Under the pieces are notes generated by a model, which was not told where the DNA came from, did no database searches, and saw only the letters and a list, made by a program, of their open reading frames with translations. Below are positions 18,456 through 27,125 of a DNA stretch of 64,000 bases, piece after piece (within the stretch, counting starts at the first letter, position 1; every line of letters starts with the position of its first letter). The stretch spans positions 1 through 64,000 of the forward strand of contig NZ_JAAWUO010000014.1 in assembly GCF_013304825.1 (NCBI RefSeq), in the 5' to 3' direction. The stretch comes from Blautia schinkii (GTDB lineage Bacteria > Bacillota > Clostridia > Lachnospirales > Lachnospiraceae). The position numbers and the translations under genes are program-made.

Positions 18456-18617
18456 ATGCATCAACTCCTTATTTTTGCAGTATTTCACACACTCTCTTCC
18501 ATAAACAGGCAACAACAATATCTGATTTTCTCATCCTTCAGTTATCCTATCAGAAATATCTGATTCCGGCAACTCACAATGCTGAAGCTTTCAGCCCCAT
18601 CCAACTGTGCAAAATAT

Positions 18618-19880
18618 TCAGTTTTCCAGAGACGGCTCACATTTTTCTTTCTCAGATATGTCCGTCTGTTTTCTTTCCTGCACAAGATTCCGTCCAAGCA
18701 AAGTCAGGCATACAAATGCGATCACTGCAAAAACAGCTCCTATTCCAAATACCACGTTCATCTCATAGCCATTGCTGCTCACCAGACCAGAAATCGCCGG
18801 TGCACCAAAGGTTGCAAATACGATGCCGAACATGACGAATCCGTAATTTTCCCCGGTGTGTTTCATTCCGAAAATAGAGCTTGTCAGAGACGGAAAGCTT
18901 CTCATGATGCCGCCGTAGCAGCCGTACATCAGCACAACAGCAACCGTTACTGCCAGGGATCTTGATACAGCAAGAACTCCCATAGCGATCACTGCCACGA
19001 TCAGCACGCCTTTGATGCAGACAATCCTGCCTGCTTTATCTGCAAGTGTCGGAAGCACCAGTCTTGCTCCCGCATTAACAATGGAGCCAAGCATAACTGC
19101 ACTTACTGCCACTGCAGACGGAATCCCAAGGTCGATCTGGTAGGTCTGGGATACCGGTGAAACCATAAAATAAGAAATCAGTCCAAAGAACATGGTCGCA
19201 AGAAGAAGATAAAAATTTCTTGTACGCATCATCTCTCCGGATGTATACTGCTTCACATCCTGTGTCCCGGACTTTGCCGCAGAGCCACCTGCGTTCACCA
19301 GACTCTTATCGGGTGCCTGAAAAAAGATGCCGCACAGGATCCAGGAAACTGCGATGGCTGCCCCAATGATCAGAAAGGTTTTCTGCACGCCCTCTGCCTC
19401 CAGCAGCTTTCGACTCAGCGGCGCCAGGAAAAATCCGCAAAGTCCGTTGGCAGTTACCACAACACCGGAAGCAAATCCGGTACGGTCCGGGAACCATCTC
19501 TGCACTGTTGCCAGGATCACCGTGTAGATCATTCCCTGTCCAAATCCCTGCATCACGCCATAGGACAGATACATAGGAAGCGGTGTGGGAACGATCAGAA
19601 ATGCGGATGCCAGGATTCCTGCCGCAAAGATCCCGCCTCCGATCCATACAATCGTCTTTTCCTTAAAGCGGTTCTGCATCCTTCCGCCTACGATATTTCC
19701 GAATACAAAGGTGCTCAGTGCCAGATAAAAGCACATGGATGCCTGTCCCTGGCTCCAGCCTGCCTGCTCCATCACATAGGGCTGGTAAATAGACCATACA
19801 TGAGGATATCCAGTGAAAAAGATTGCAAAAGCCCCGAAAATCATAGTAAGCAAACGCTGTCTCTTCAACTTTCCAGTCAT
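18618..19880 (-). CDS. MFS transporter, oxalate/formate antiporter-like (OFA) family
   Basis: 420 residues with about 12 membrane helices. The first helix has AIFFTGYPHVWSIYQPYVME, typical of OFA carriers, with an MFS loop GGRMQNRFKEKTIVWIGGG between helices 2 and 3. The family moves small organic acids, often by exchange. It is separated from the PucR gene by about 160 bases. An AAGGAGG site is well placed. The promoter region upstream has repeated GCGTG motifs. In this context it might export an acid made by the aminotransferase/ADH pair, but that is only inference. Confidence 0.88.
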   Translation of the reverse strand: MTGKLKRQRLLTMIFGAFAIFFTGYPHVWSIYQPYVMEQAGWSQGQASMCFYLALSTFVFGNIVGGRMQNRFKEKTIVWIGGGIFAAGILASAFLIVPTPLPMYLSYGVMQGFGQGMIYTVILATVQRWFPDRTGFASGVVVTANGLCGFFLAPLSRKLLEAEGVQKTFLIIGAAIAVSWILCGIFFQAPDKSLVNAGGSAAKSGTQDVKQYTSGEMMRTRNFYLLLATMFFGLISYFMVSPVSQTYQIDLGIPSAVAVSAVMLGSIVNAGARLVLPTLADKAGRIVCIKGVLIVAVIAMGVLAVSRSLAVTVAVVLMYGCYGGIMRSFPSLTSSIFGMKHTGENYGFVMFGIVFATFGAPAISGLVSSNGYEMNVVFGIGAVFAVIAFVCLTLLGRNLVQERKQTDISEKEKCEPSLEN

Positions 19881-19906
19881 AATAACCTCCTTCGAACAGC
19901 AAAATC

Positions 19907-19973
19907 GCGTGCATTTTGTTATACATGCGTGCTTATTGCGTGTTTATCTTGTTTTGTGTATAATATCACACGC
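19907..19973 (-). promoter_or_regulatory. Promoter region with repeated GCGTG motifs
   Basis: Four copies of GCGTG lie upstream of the OFA carrier: 19907-19911, 19927-19931 and 19938-19942 in one orientation, and 19969-19973 inverted. The first three are spaced 20 and 11 bases apart, near whole helix turns. A TATTAT/TATACA -10 region lies among them. They look like sites for one DNA-binding protein. Confidence 0.45.
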
Positions 19974-20081
19974 ATTTTAATTATGCAATGTTATTTTTCT
20001 TTTTTCCTTTTTTTCGCATTTTTATCTAATTCGCAGTATATTTCTTTGTATATTATTTACAATTTTCGCCTTTAGAGTGCA

Positions 20082-20113
20082 AAAAAGCACGCGTGTATAT
20101 ACGCGTGCTTTTT
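20082..20113. terminator. Perfect hairpin terminator after the hybrid kinase
   Basis: AAAAAGCACGCGT and ACGCGTGCTTTTT pair perfectly around GTATAT. Being symmetric, it can act on both strands; here it follows the minus-strand kinase gene by 15 bases. Confidence 0.88.
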
Positions 20114-20127
20114 ATTCAAAAGTTTTT

Positions 20128-22122
20128 TCAGTTCAGAAGTTCTGCCATAGTTTCCAGAAGCCGGGATATCTCAATCGGTTTCGCAACGTGACCGTTCATT
20201 CCTGCCGCAAATGCAGCTTTACGGTCTTCCTCAAAAGCATTGGCTGTCATGGCCACAATGGGAATCTCTGCCCTCCTGTCTTCAAGTCTGCGGATTACCT
20301 TCGTTGCCTCATATCCATCCATATGTGGCATCTGGATATCCATAAGGATCATATCATAATAATCTGCCTGATTTCTCTTCAGCATATCTATGACAATATC
20401 TCCATCACCGGCAAGCTCTGCCTCTATGCCGTAATCTTTCAGAATGGTCAGAATGATCTCTGCATTCAGTGCATTGTCTTCTGCCACCAGGATTCTTTTT
20501 CCTTTCAGCTCTTCTGCACAGGTAACTTCTGTATTTTGCATTTTTTCTTCTTCCTGTTCCTTAATTTGGGCTACAGGATGTGAAAGAACAACTGTAAATC
20601 TTGTTCCTTTGCCTTCTTCGCTTTCAACAGAAATCCTTCCATTCATCATTTCCACAAGAGATTTTACAATGGAAAGACCAAGCCCGGTTCCGATGACACC
20701 GGATTCCGAAGATGTTTTTTCTCTGGAAAAGGGTTCAAAAATATGTTCCAGATATTCCTGTTTCATACCGATGCCTGAATCTCCAATCACTGTTCGAAAT
20801 GTTGCACAGCCCTCTTTTTCCGGCTCGATCTCTGTAATGGTCATCACAACTTTTCCATATTCCGGAGTATACTTCACTGCATTCCCCAATATGTTTACAA
20901 ATATCTCTTTCAGTTTCAGGGGGTCACCGATTACATTCTCATGAGTGATCCTCAGATTTTTTTCGAATTTCAGATGTTTTTTCTCCAGGGTGCCTTCTGT
21001 GATAATCTTAAGATCTTCATAAAGGCTTCTGATATTGCAGTCAGATTCCTGCAGCGATTCCTTTCCGCTCTCGATTCTCGCTGTCTCCAGAACATTGTTG
21101 ATGATCTCAAGAAGATAGTTACTGGACTCTTTCAGCTTATAGAGATAATTCTCCGCCAGTTCTCTGTTATCCCAGTGACGTTTCATCAGCTCTGAAAAAC
21201 CAATAATGGCATTCATAGGTGTTCTGAGATCATGAGACATATTAAAAAGAAAAGCCGTTTTTGCACGGTTTCCCTCTTCTGCCTGTTTCAGTGCATCTTT
21301 CAGCATGACCATTCTGGATACATCCAGAAATGTGGTGACAATAGCCCGTTCACCGTCCGGTGTTGTAAAGATCTGGGTTTTTGCCATTGAATGACATTCC
21401 TTCTCTGTATCTTTATTGATAATGCATTCATATTCCACATTATCATCTACATTCCGAAGTGCTTTCAGCTTGTCAATAGTGCCGGGATCCGGATAATATA
21501 CTCCCCTTATGATCGGCCCCAGTTTGGACTGTACTTCTGCAATATCTGTATATCCATAAATCCTCAGTGCCTCTGCATTCATATGTATCAGCCTATGTCC
21601 CGGAAAGGTATATGCCATCAGCCCACAGTTCTGCACGTCCAGAAGATCTTTATAGTAATCTCTCTGAAGAAGATGTTCCTTACGCAGCGTATAATTCTGT
21701 TCTGCCAGCCGTTTCTCTGCCATCTTTTCTTTTTCCATCCGGACAGTCCGGGAAATATCCTGATGGAATCCTATAATACAGACTCTGTCTTTTTCCGCAA
21801 AATCTCTTTTTCCGCTGCAGCGGACATACATTTCGCCACTTATCGGATGAATATAACGGTAAACGATCTCTGTACGCTCCTCTGAAAGTTTATCAGAATA
21901 TTCCAGGAACATTTCCATATCATCCTGATGAATATGTGCTCTGTGGAACAGAAAACGCTCCTCCGGAGTCATATCTGCTGAAATCCCCATCAGTTCATCT
22001 GTAACAGAATCCGCATAAAAACGTGGAGTTACCCCCTCTTTCTCTTCAAATTCGATCTTCCAGAATCCCAGTCTGGACTCTCTCAGAAGCTCCTCCATGT
22101 CACATCCGTCTAATAAACTCAT
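20128..22122 (-). CDS. Hybrid sensor histidine kinase with PAS domains and receiver
   Basis: 664 residues with no membrane helix, so cytoplasmic. A PAS-like region covers about 10-150 (GFHQDISRTV), with a second at about 165-280 (VVTTFLDVSRMVMLK-like end). The histidine domain has His in FLFNMSHDLRTPMNAIIGF near 305. The ATPase domain has NILGNAVKYTPEYG, GDSGIGM and GTGLGLSIVKSLVEMM. A C-terminal receiver (about 540-664) carries phospho-Asp in YDMILMDIQMPHMDGYEATK. Such kinases usually pass phosphate to an HPt protein, which is not visible here. The next gene upstream is a membrane GGDEF-type protein, 30 bases away, probably co-transcribed. Confidence 0.9.
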   Translation of the reverse strand: MSLLDGCDMEELLRESRLGFWKIEFEEKEGVTPRFYADSVTDELMGISADMTPEERFLFHRAHIHQDDMEMFLEYSDKLSEERTEIVYRYIHPISGEMYVRCSGKRDFAEKDRVCIIGFHQDISRTVRMEKEKMAEKRLAEQNYTLRKEHLLQRDYYKDLLDVQNCGLMAYTFPGHRLIHMNAEALRIYGYTDIAEVQSKLGPIIRGVYYPDPGTIDKLKALRNVDDNVEYECIINKDTEKECHSMAKTQIFTTPDGERAIVTTFLDVSRMVMLKDALKQAEEGNRAKTAFLFNMSHDLRTPMNAIIGFSELMKRHWDNRELAENYLYKLKESSNYLLEIINNVLETARIESGKESLQESDCNIRSLYEDLKIITEGTLEKKHLKFEKNLRITHENVIGDPLKLKEIFVNILGNAVKYTPEYGKVVMTITEIEPEKEGCATFRTVIGDSGIGMKQEYLEHIFEPFSREKTSSESGVIGTGLGLSIVKSLVEMMNGRISVESEEGKGTRFTVVLSHPVAQIKEQEEEKMQNTEVTCAEELKGKRILVAEDNALNAEIILTILKDYGIEAELAGDGDIVIDMLKRNQADYYDMILMDIQMPHMDGYEATKVIRRLEDRRAEIPIVAMTANAFEEDRKAAFAAGMNGHVAKPIEISRLLETMAELLN

Positions 22123-22152
22123 TCTCTCCCATACCTTTCTCCCCGCCTGTTA

Positions 22153-23268
22153 TCAGTAAAAACTGCAGCCGTTCCGTCCATGCTCTTTCACATAATAGAG
22201 AGCCTTGTCCGCATCTTTGAAAATACTTTCTCCCGGATTCTCTCTGTCTGCAAATGCTGCTCCCACACTCAGGGAAACCGGTGGAAGATCGTCCTCCGGG
22301 TTCAGAAGAAGGGCAAAAGAGCTCTTGCCTTCATCATATATCCTGATGATCTTGTCAAAATATCTTCTGTTCAGAAGTTCTGTCAGAGCATCATTCTCAG
22401 CTTCATGCCGGATCAGTTTCTGCGTCTCCTGAATATCCCTGTACATGGTGTTATAGGTTTCTGCCAGATTCTGTAATTCCGCTGCACCGATCACAGGAAA
22501 AATTTCACCATTCTTAATACTCTGGTTGTAGCTGAGAAGAGGCTTTACTATCAGTTTTCGTATTATTACGCTGATGATCACGATCAAGGCAACCAGAACT
22601 GCCATACAGCCTTCCAGTTTCTTCACGATTTCTTTGGAAATACGAATAGATTTTCCCTGAACATTTCTGGTAGTGTCTGCAAGAAGTGATTTACATTCCT
22701 GACATTTGTTGGTAATCCGTTCTTTGGCAGCCTGATAACTGTTGTTACTTACAAGCAGCTGGGCTGTACACATCTTACCGGTAGCAGAAAGATCGCTTTC
22801 TGGATATGACAGTTTGATATCCTGAATTTCCTGCGGCCATGCCTTCCTGGAAAGTCCGGTGTTTTCCACTACCAGACGCATAGCCTTATATTCAATGTTC
22901 ATTAATTCTTCAGAGTTCTTATACGCCGCCTGGATCACATAATACATTTCTGTTTCGCCAAATTCTTTTTTTATGGACTCCAGGGAAGCTTCTCTTTTTT
23001 TACCGGTTTCCTTCTCTTTAAAATAATTATCCATGTACTGCTTCTCACCTGTCATGGTATACAGCCGTACCTGCTCCGTCAGATAATCAGACCCCTCCTG
23101 CATCTGTTTGGTCGCATCCTCGCAGGTAATATACTGTTCTGTCGCTGTCTTGATGGTATTGAATTCCCCCCAGCTCCACACAGCAATTCCCAGAAATATA
23201 AATGTGAGAAAAAAAGCAATCACCGTGCTCCAGGTGCTTACTTTTTCAATCCGGATCTTTTTCTTCAT
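22153..23268 (-). CDS. Membrane GGDEF-type protein with deleted catalytic core
   Basis: 371 residues. Helix 1 is at about 15-33 and helix 2 at about 219-240 (MAVLVALIVIISVIIRKLIV), with an extracellular sensor between. The C-terminus begins like a diguanylate cyclase (ENDALTELLNRRYFDKI at 291) and ends like one (SLSVGAAF, DADKALYYVKEHGRNG). However, FALLL at 318-322 joins directly to NPEDDLPP. The stretch of roughly 70-80 residues that normally holds the Mg-binding Asp and the GGDEF motif is absent, and the frame stays open. It cannot make cyclic di-GMP. It may be a decaying gene or a sensor scaffold for the adjacent kinase. Confidence 0.85.
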   Translation of the reverse strand: MKKKIRIEKVSTWSTVIAFFLTFIFLGIAVWSWGEFNTIKTATEQYITCEDATKQMQEGSDYLTEQVRLYTMTGEKQYMDNYFKEKETGKKREASLESIKKEFGETEMYYVIQAAYKNSEELMNIEYKAMRLVVENTGLSRKAWPQEIQDIKLSYPESDLSATGKMCTAQLLVSNNSYQAAKERITNKCQECKSLLADTTRNVQGKSIRISKEIVKKLEGCMAVLVALIVIISVIIRKLIVKPLLSYNQSIKNGEIFPVIGAAELQNLAETYNTMYRDIQETQKLIRHEAENDALTELLNRRYFDKIIRIYDEGKSSFALLLNPEDDLPPVSLSVGAAFADRENPGESIFKDADKALYYVKEHGRNGCSFY

Positions 23269-23400
23269 TTTTCCGATCCACCCCCGGACTTTTATCGTTA
23301 CTGTTTATTTCACAGCCAGCATTTTTATGCGTTATGCACGTACATATAACACAAATTTTACTCTAATTTGTTTATTATGTCCAGTTCTTTAGTGAAAAAA

Positions 23401-23412
23401 GTGAACAGTAAC
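23401..23412 (+). repeat. Partial copy of a GTGAACAGTAAC repeat
   Basis: GTGAACAGTAAC lies in the gap between two genes. Its reverse complement GTTACTGTTCAC is closely echoed in the repeat copies at 23988-24056 and 25138-25176, so it may be a short relic of the same family. The rest of the 23269-23440 gap holds nothing else I can name. Confidence 0.4.
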
Positions 23413-23440
23413 CACCGTAGTACTTTACTCAGAAAATCTG

Positions 23441-23917
23441 TTATTCATGGAAAAGGATCTGGGAAAAATATCGGATCTTTCCGTCATCTGTCCAACATAG
23501 CATGTTTACCGCATCTGCCATTTTCTGGGCATTTACGCAATAGGCAGACATACAGGAATTATGTTTGTACGGACCTGCACTCATGATAAGAATGTCTGTT
23601 TTTCCTGCTTCTTTCATTTTTTCTGAAAGCTTTTCGGTAAGTTTGTTGTGAAAAAGCTTCGCCTTCTTATAATCCATAAGGCTGTCCTGGGTGGTCTGAA
23701 GCACCAGTGTTTTTTCATATTTAAGGGCACGTGCCTTCATCTCTTCCACAGTTCCGCTCTCCGGCGGACATGCAGGGTTCTTGTCATAATTACCGCAGGC
23801 ATTCTCCTCACAGAAAACACGGTACTCCGGCATAAAAACCAGATTATCTGTATCCATTACTGCTGCATCGGAAAAGCCCAGTACCTTCGCTTCTTCTGTA
23901 AAATCCATGTTGATCAC
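23441..23917 (-). CDS. DUF2284 domain protein, predicted metal-binding
   Basis: 158 residues. Cysteines cluster as in DUF2284: FCEENACGNYDKNPACPP in the first third and CMSAYCVNAQKMADAVNMLC near the end, likely an iron-sulfur or other metal site. The PACPP element is the family hallmark. No membrane helix or signal peptide. Function is not known. Neighbours do not help, since it stands alone between the GGDEF-type gene and the serine-locus LysR gene. Confidence 0.85.
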   Translation of the reverse strand: MINMDFTEEAKVLGFSDAAVMDTDNLVFMPEYRVFCEENACGNYDKNPACPPESGTVEEMKARALKYEKTLVLQTTQDSLMDYKKAKLFHNKLTEKLSEKMKEAGKTDILIMSAGPYKHNSCMSAYCVNAQKMADAVNMLCWTDDGKIRYFSQILFHE

Positions 23918-23987
23918 TCCTCTGATTTTTTATACCATCTATAGTGCCACATTTTTATCTGCTTTACAAGATACAGCACTGGAATTT

Positions 23988-24056
23988 CTGTGACCTTCGC
24001 TCACCAAAAACACCTCGCGGAATATTGCCAGTGAACAATAACTTACTGTTCACTCC
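23988..24056 (-). repeat. Interspersed repeat copy (hairpin-forming)
   Basis: This gap segment contains the inverted repeat AGTGAACA / TGTTCACT (24030-24055) next to ATATTGCCAGTGAA and then CCGCGAGGTG-like sequence on the minus strand. A 14-base stretch (TTCACTGGCAATAT read on the minus strand) recurs exactly, in opposite orientation, at 25145-25158. I read both as copies of one dispersed intergenic repeat. Confidence 0.55.
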
Positions 24057-24103
24057 CCATGTCATATACCTCACCCGTAAAACCGTACAGAAAATGCGGC
24101 AGA

Positions 24104-24976
24104 TCACTCTGCCGCAAGTCTGATAAATTCTTCCATCTCTCTTGTCTTAAACTTATTCTTATGGTAAAAGATCTGCCGGTACATGGATATCTCCACATCT
24201 TCCACATGAAGAAGAGCGATACGTCCTTTCCTGATATCCCGCTCCACAGCCAGATAGGGAAGGAAGGAAAGTCCGTGATTTTTTTCCAGCATACGGATGA
24301 TAAAGGCAGTGTCGCTGATCTCCAGCACCGGTGACAGGGCCTGCTTCTTAAGTGCCAGCTGCTGATCCAGGGCCTGCCGGTAATTGGCATTCCTCTCTGT
24401 GAGAAAAAAAGGCTCCTCCAGGATATCGTTAAGTTTCAGAGTTTTTCCTGCAAAGTCCGAATCTGCAGATGCCACGAACACCACGGGTTCTGCCTTCTCC
24501 ATTACTTTGATCCAGTTCTGATCCCATCTCGGAGTGTCCAGTATGTAAATAAGATCCAGTCCATTATGCTCCATCATCCTGATCAGCTGCTCTGGCGTAT
24601 CAATCGTTACCTGGAGACTAACTTTCGGATGAAGTCTTCGATATTTGGTAAGAACAGAGGGAAGCTTGGCTGTACACAGTGACTCGATGGTTCCGATATG
24701 CAGCGGGTTCTTCAATTCCGTATCGTCGTTCATTGATTTTCGCGCTCTGTTTATGTCATATAAGATCCGGTTGGCATGATCCAGGAATTCTTTTCCTGAA
24801 GAAGTAAGCACAACACGCTTGCCGGTTCTGTCAAAAAGACGGGTTTCCAGTTCATTTTCAAGAAGACGGATCTGGACAGTGATGGCTGACTGAGAGTATC
24901 CGAGGACTTCTGCTGCCCTGGAAAAGCTCTGAAGCTGTGCTACATGTACGAATGTCTCTAGCTGACGGATTTCCAT
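24104..24976 (-). CDS. LysR-family regulator, divergent from the serine operon
   Basis: 290 residues, complete. The N-terminal helix-turn-helix (1-60) includes LQSFSRAAEVLGYSQSAITV and RLLENELETRLFDRTGK. The substrate-binding domain (about 90-290) includes PLHIGTIESLCTAKLPSVL and GLDLIYILDTPRW. It is transcribed away from the serine carrier/serine dehydratase operon across a 234-base gap, the classical LysR arrangement. It is therefore the likely activator of that operon, with serine or a related amino acid as the probable signal (inference). Confidence 0.92.
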   Translation of the reverse strand: MEIRQLETFVHVAQLQSFSRAAEVLGYSQSAITVQIRLLENELETRLFDRTGKRVVLTSSGKEFLDHANRILYDINRARKSMNDDTELKNPLHIGTIESLCTAKLPSVLTKYRRLHPKVSLQVTIDTPEQLIRMMEHNGLDLIYILDTPRWDQNWIKVMEKAEPVVFVASADSDFAGKTLKLNDILEEPFFLTERNANYRQALDQQLALKKQALSPVLEISDTAFIIRMLEKNHGLSFLPYLAVERDIRKGRIALLHVEDVEISMYRQIFYHKNKFKTREMEEFIRLAAE

Positions 24977-25032
24977 GATTTTTCACCTTTTTTCTATGAA
25001 ATTATTTCAACATGATAATGAAATCTATGAAT

Positions 25033-25061
25033 TTGCCTTATTATTATATCAATGTTACAAT
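25033..25061 (+). promoter_or_regulatory. Promoter of the serine uptake/deamination operon
   Basis: TTGCCT (25033-25038), 17 bases, TACAAT (25056-25061); a TATAAT immediately after (25061-25066) could also serve. AT-rich near-repeats of TATGAAAT and AATGAAAT around 24995-25030 lie just upstream, where a LysR activator would bind. Confidence 0.6.
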
Positions 25062-25137
25062 ATAATCACGAAGACGTCAATCGTATTTTTGTGCAACTTT
25101 ACTAATTCTCGCTGTCCGTGTGACAGCGACACACAAT

Positions 25138-25176
25138 GTTACTATTCACTGGCAATATCCTGCATTAAATAGTAAC
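25138..25176 (+). repeat. Second copy of the interspersed repeat, in the serine operon leader
   Basis: GTTACTAT (25138-25145) and ATAGTAAC (25169-25176) form a hairpin. The loop contains TCACTGGCAATAT, part of the 14 bases shared with the copy at 23988-24056. It lies in the untranslated leader 35 bases before the carrier start, so it is transcribed. Confidence 0.5.
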
Positions 25177-25210
25177 TGCATACTTTCATACTCAGGAGGA
25201 AAGAATCCAA

Positions 25211-26431
25211 ATGGAAAAGAAAAAAATTAAGATCGGGCTTGTGCCGAAGCTGATCATTGCCATTATCGTAGGTATCCTATTCGGCCAGTTTCTTCCAGAA
25301 GGCTTCTGTCGCTTTGTTGTAACCCTTTCCGGATTTTTCAGCACATTTTTGAAATTCGTGATCCCTCTGATGATCCTTGCCTATGTAACTATGGGTATTG
25401 CAGATCTTTCACAGGGTGCTGGTAAGCTCCTTCTGATCACAGTGGCTCTGGCCTATGGTTCCACTCTGATCGCAGGATCTGCTTCTTACCTGGTATCATC
25501 CAATCTGTTCCCTCACTTTATGAGTGAAGGTGCACTGGATCAGATCGCAGCTACTGCCGACTCATCCCTGACACCGTTTTTCTCTATTACACTGGAGCCT
25601 GTCATGGATACTCTTTCTGCTGTTGCCCTTGCCTTTGTTATGGGGCTCTGTCTCTCTTCCATGCGTGGAAAAGAAATGGGAAACAGCCTTTATAACGGAA
25701 TGAGCGACTTTTCCAAGATCATTGACAAAGTTCTTCATACGATCATCATTCCGCTGCTTCCGCTTTATATCTGCGGAACATTTACAGATATGACGATCTC
25801 CGGAAAAACCTTCGCGATCTTAAGCATCCTCTGGAAGGTATTCCTTGTTGTTATCATCATGCACCTGATCTGCATTACCATCCAGTTCCTGGTCGCAGGT
25901 ACAGTAAGCAAGAAAAATCCTTTCACTTTGATCAAAAATCAGATTCCGGGATACACCACTGCTCTGGGAACACAGTCTTCCGCAGCTACCATCCCGGTCA
26001 ACCTAGAATGTGCAAAGAATGACGGCGTGTGCGAGCAGATCCGCAACTTCGTAGTACCGCTCTGTGCAAACATCCATATGGCAGGTTCCATGATCACCAT
26101 CACAGCCTGCGCAACTGCTGTTTGTCTTATGAACCAGCTGCCGATCAGTCTTGGTACTGTTGTTCCATTTATCATGACTCTTGGTGTTGCCATGGTTGCT
26201 TCCCCGGGTGCTCCTGGCGGTTCCATCATGACTGCTCTTCCATTCCTTTACATGGTATTCGGAGCTGAAGCCGGTGATCCGGACGGTGCAATCTGTGCGA
26301 TCATGGTTGCCCTTTATATCACACAGGATTCCTTTGGAACAGCCTGCAATGTATCCGGTGACAATGCTATCGGCGTGATCGTTGACACTATTTATAAGAA
26401 ATTTATTGCAAAAACACCACAGGAGATTTAA
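25211..26431 (+). CDS. Dicarboxylate/amino acid:cation symporter, probable serine carrier
   Basis: 406 residues, DAACS family (SstT/GltP-like) with about eight membrane segments and re-entrant loops. The serine-rich motif is YTTALGTQSSAATIPVNLEC. The later transport motif is VASPGAPGGSIMTALPF, followed by TQDSFGTACNVSGDNAIG, where the family binds substrate and sodium. AGGAGG lies nine bases before the ATG. Directly upstream of both serine dehydratase subunits (five-base gap), so serine or threonine is the likely cargo (context-based). Confidence 0.88.
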   Translation: MEKKKIKIGLVPKLIIAIIVGILFGQFLPEGFCRFVVTLSGFFSTFLKFVIPLMILAYVTMGIADLSQGAGKLLLITVALAYGSTLIAGSASYLVSSNLFPHFMSEGALDQIAATADSSLTPFFSITLEPVMDTLSAVALAFVMGLCLSSMRGKEMGNSLYNGMSDFSKIIDKVLHTIIIPLLPLYICGTFTDMTISGKTFAILSILWKVFLVVIIMHLICITIQFLVAGTVSKKNPFTLIKNQIPGYTTALGTQSSAATIPVNLECAKNDGVCEQIRNFVVPLCANIHMAGSMITITACATAVCLMNQLPISLGTVVPFIMTLGVAMVASPGAPGGSIMTALPFLYMVFGAEAGDPDGAICAIMVALYITQDSFGTACNVSGDNAIGVIVDTIYKKFIAKTPQEI

Positions 26432-26436
26432 GTAAA

Positions 26437-27105
26437 ATGTCTTTTATCAGTGTATTTGACGTTATGGGTCCGAACATGATCGGCCCTTCCAGTTCTCATA
26501 CCGCAGGAGCTGCCCGGATCGCTTTCCTTGCTCAGAAAATGATCATGCCGCCCCTGAAAAAAGTGGAGTTCACCCTCTACGGATCTTTTGCCAGAACGTA
26601 CAAGGGACACGGCACTGACCGTGCCCTTCTTGGAGGGATCATGGGCTTTTCTACTGATGATATGCGCATCCGGAATTCTTTTGACATTGCAAGAGACAGA
26701 GGTATCGACTTTTCCTTTACTCCTAATGAATCAGAAACGGATGTACATCCTAACACTGTGGATATCCATATGGTCAATGACCAGAGACAGGAAATGACTG
26801 TCCGCGGTGAATCGCTGGGTGGCGGCAAGGTCCGCATTGTTGAGATCAACCACGTAAAAGTGGATTTCACAGGCGAATACAGCGCGATCATCGTGATCCA
26901 TCAGGATACCCCCGGTGTTGTGGCCTACATCACCAGATGCTTAAGTGAACGTAACATTAACATTGCTTTCATGCGTCTTTTCCGAGAATCCAAGGGAACT
27001 ACAGCGTATACGATCGTAGAATCCGATGGTCATCTCCCTGAAGATATCGTAGAAAGCATTCACCGGAATGCCAACATCCATGATGTCATGGTTGTTCAGA
27101 TGTAG
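26437..27105 (+). CDS. sdaAB: L-serine dehydratase, iron-sulfur-dependent, beta subunit
   Basis: 222 residues. The SDH beta domain begins SVFDVMGPNMIGPSSSHTAG, a near-exact family signature, and a C-terminal ACT domain (about 150-222) begins YSAIIVIHQDTPGVVAYITR. The alpha subunit follows 20 bases later. Together they turn L-serine into pyruvate and ammonia using a [4Fe-4S] cluster held by alpha. Located between the serine carrier and the alpha gene in one operon. Confidence 0.96.
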   Translation: MSFISVFDVMGPNMIGPSSSHTAGAARIAFLAQKMIMPPLKKVEFTLYGSFARTYKGHGTDRALLGGIMGFSTDDMRIRNSFDIARDRGIDFSFTPNESETDVHPNTVDIHMVNDQRQEMTVRGESLGGGKVRIVEINHVKVDFTGEYSAIIVIHQDTPGVVAYITRCLSERNINIAFMRLFRESKGTTAYTIVESDGHLPEDIVESIHRNANIHDVMVVQM

Positions 27106-27125
27106 GAAAAAGGAGGATGTGTTTT

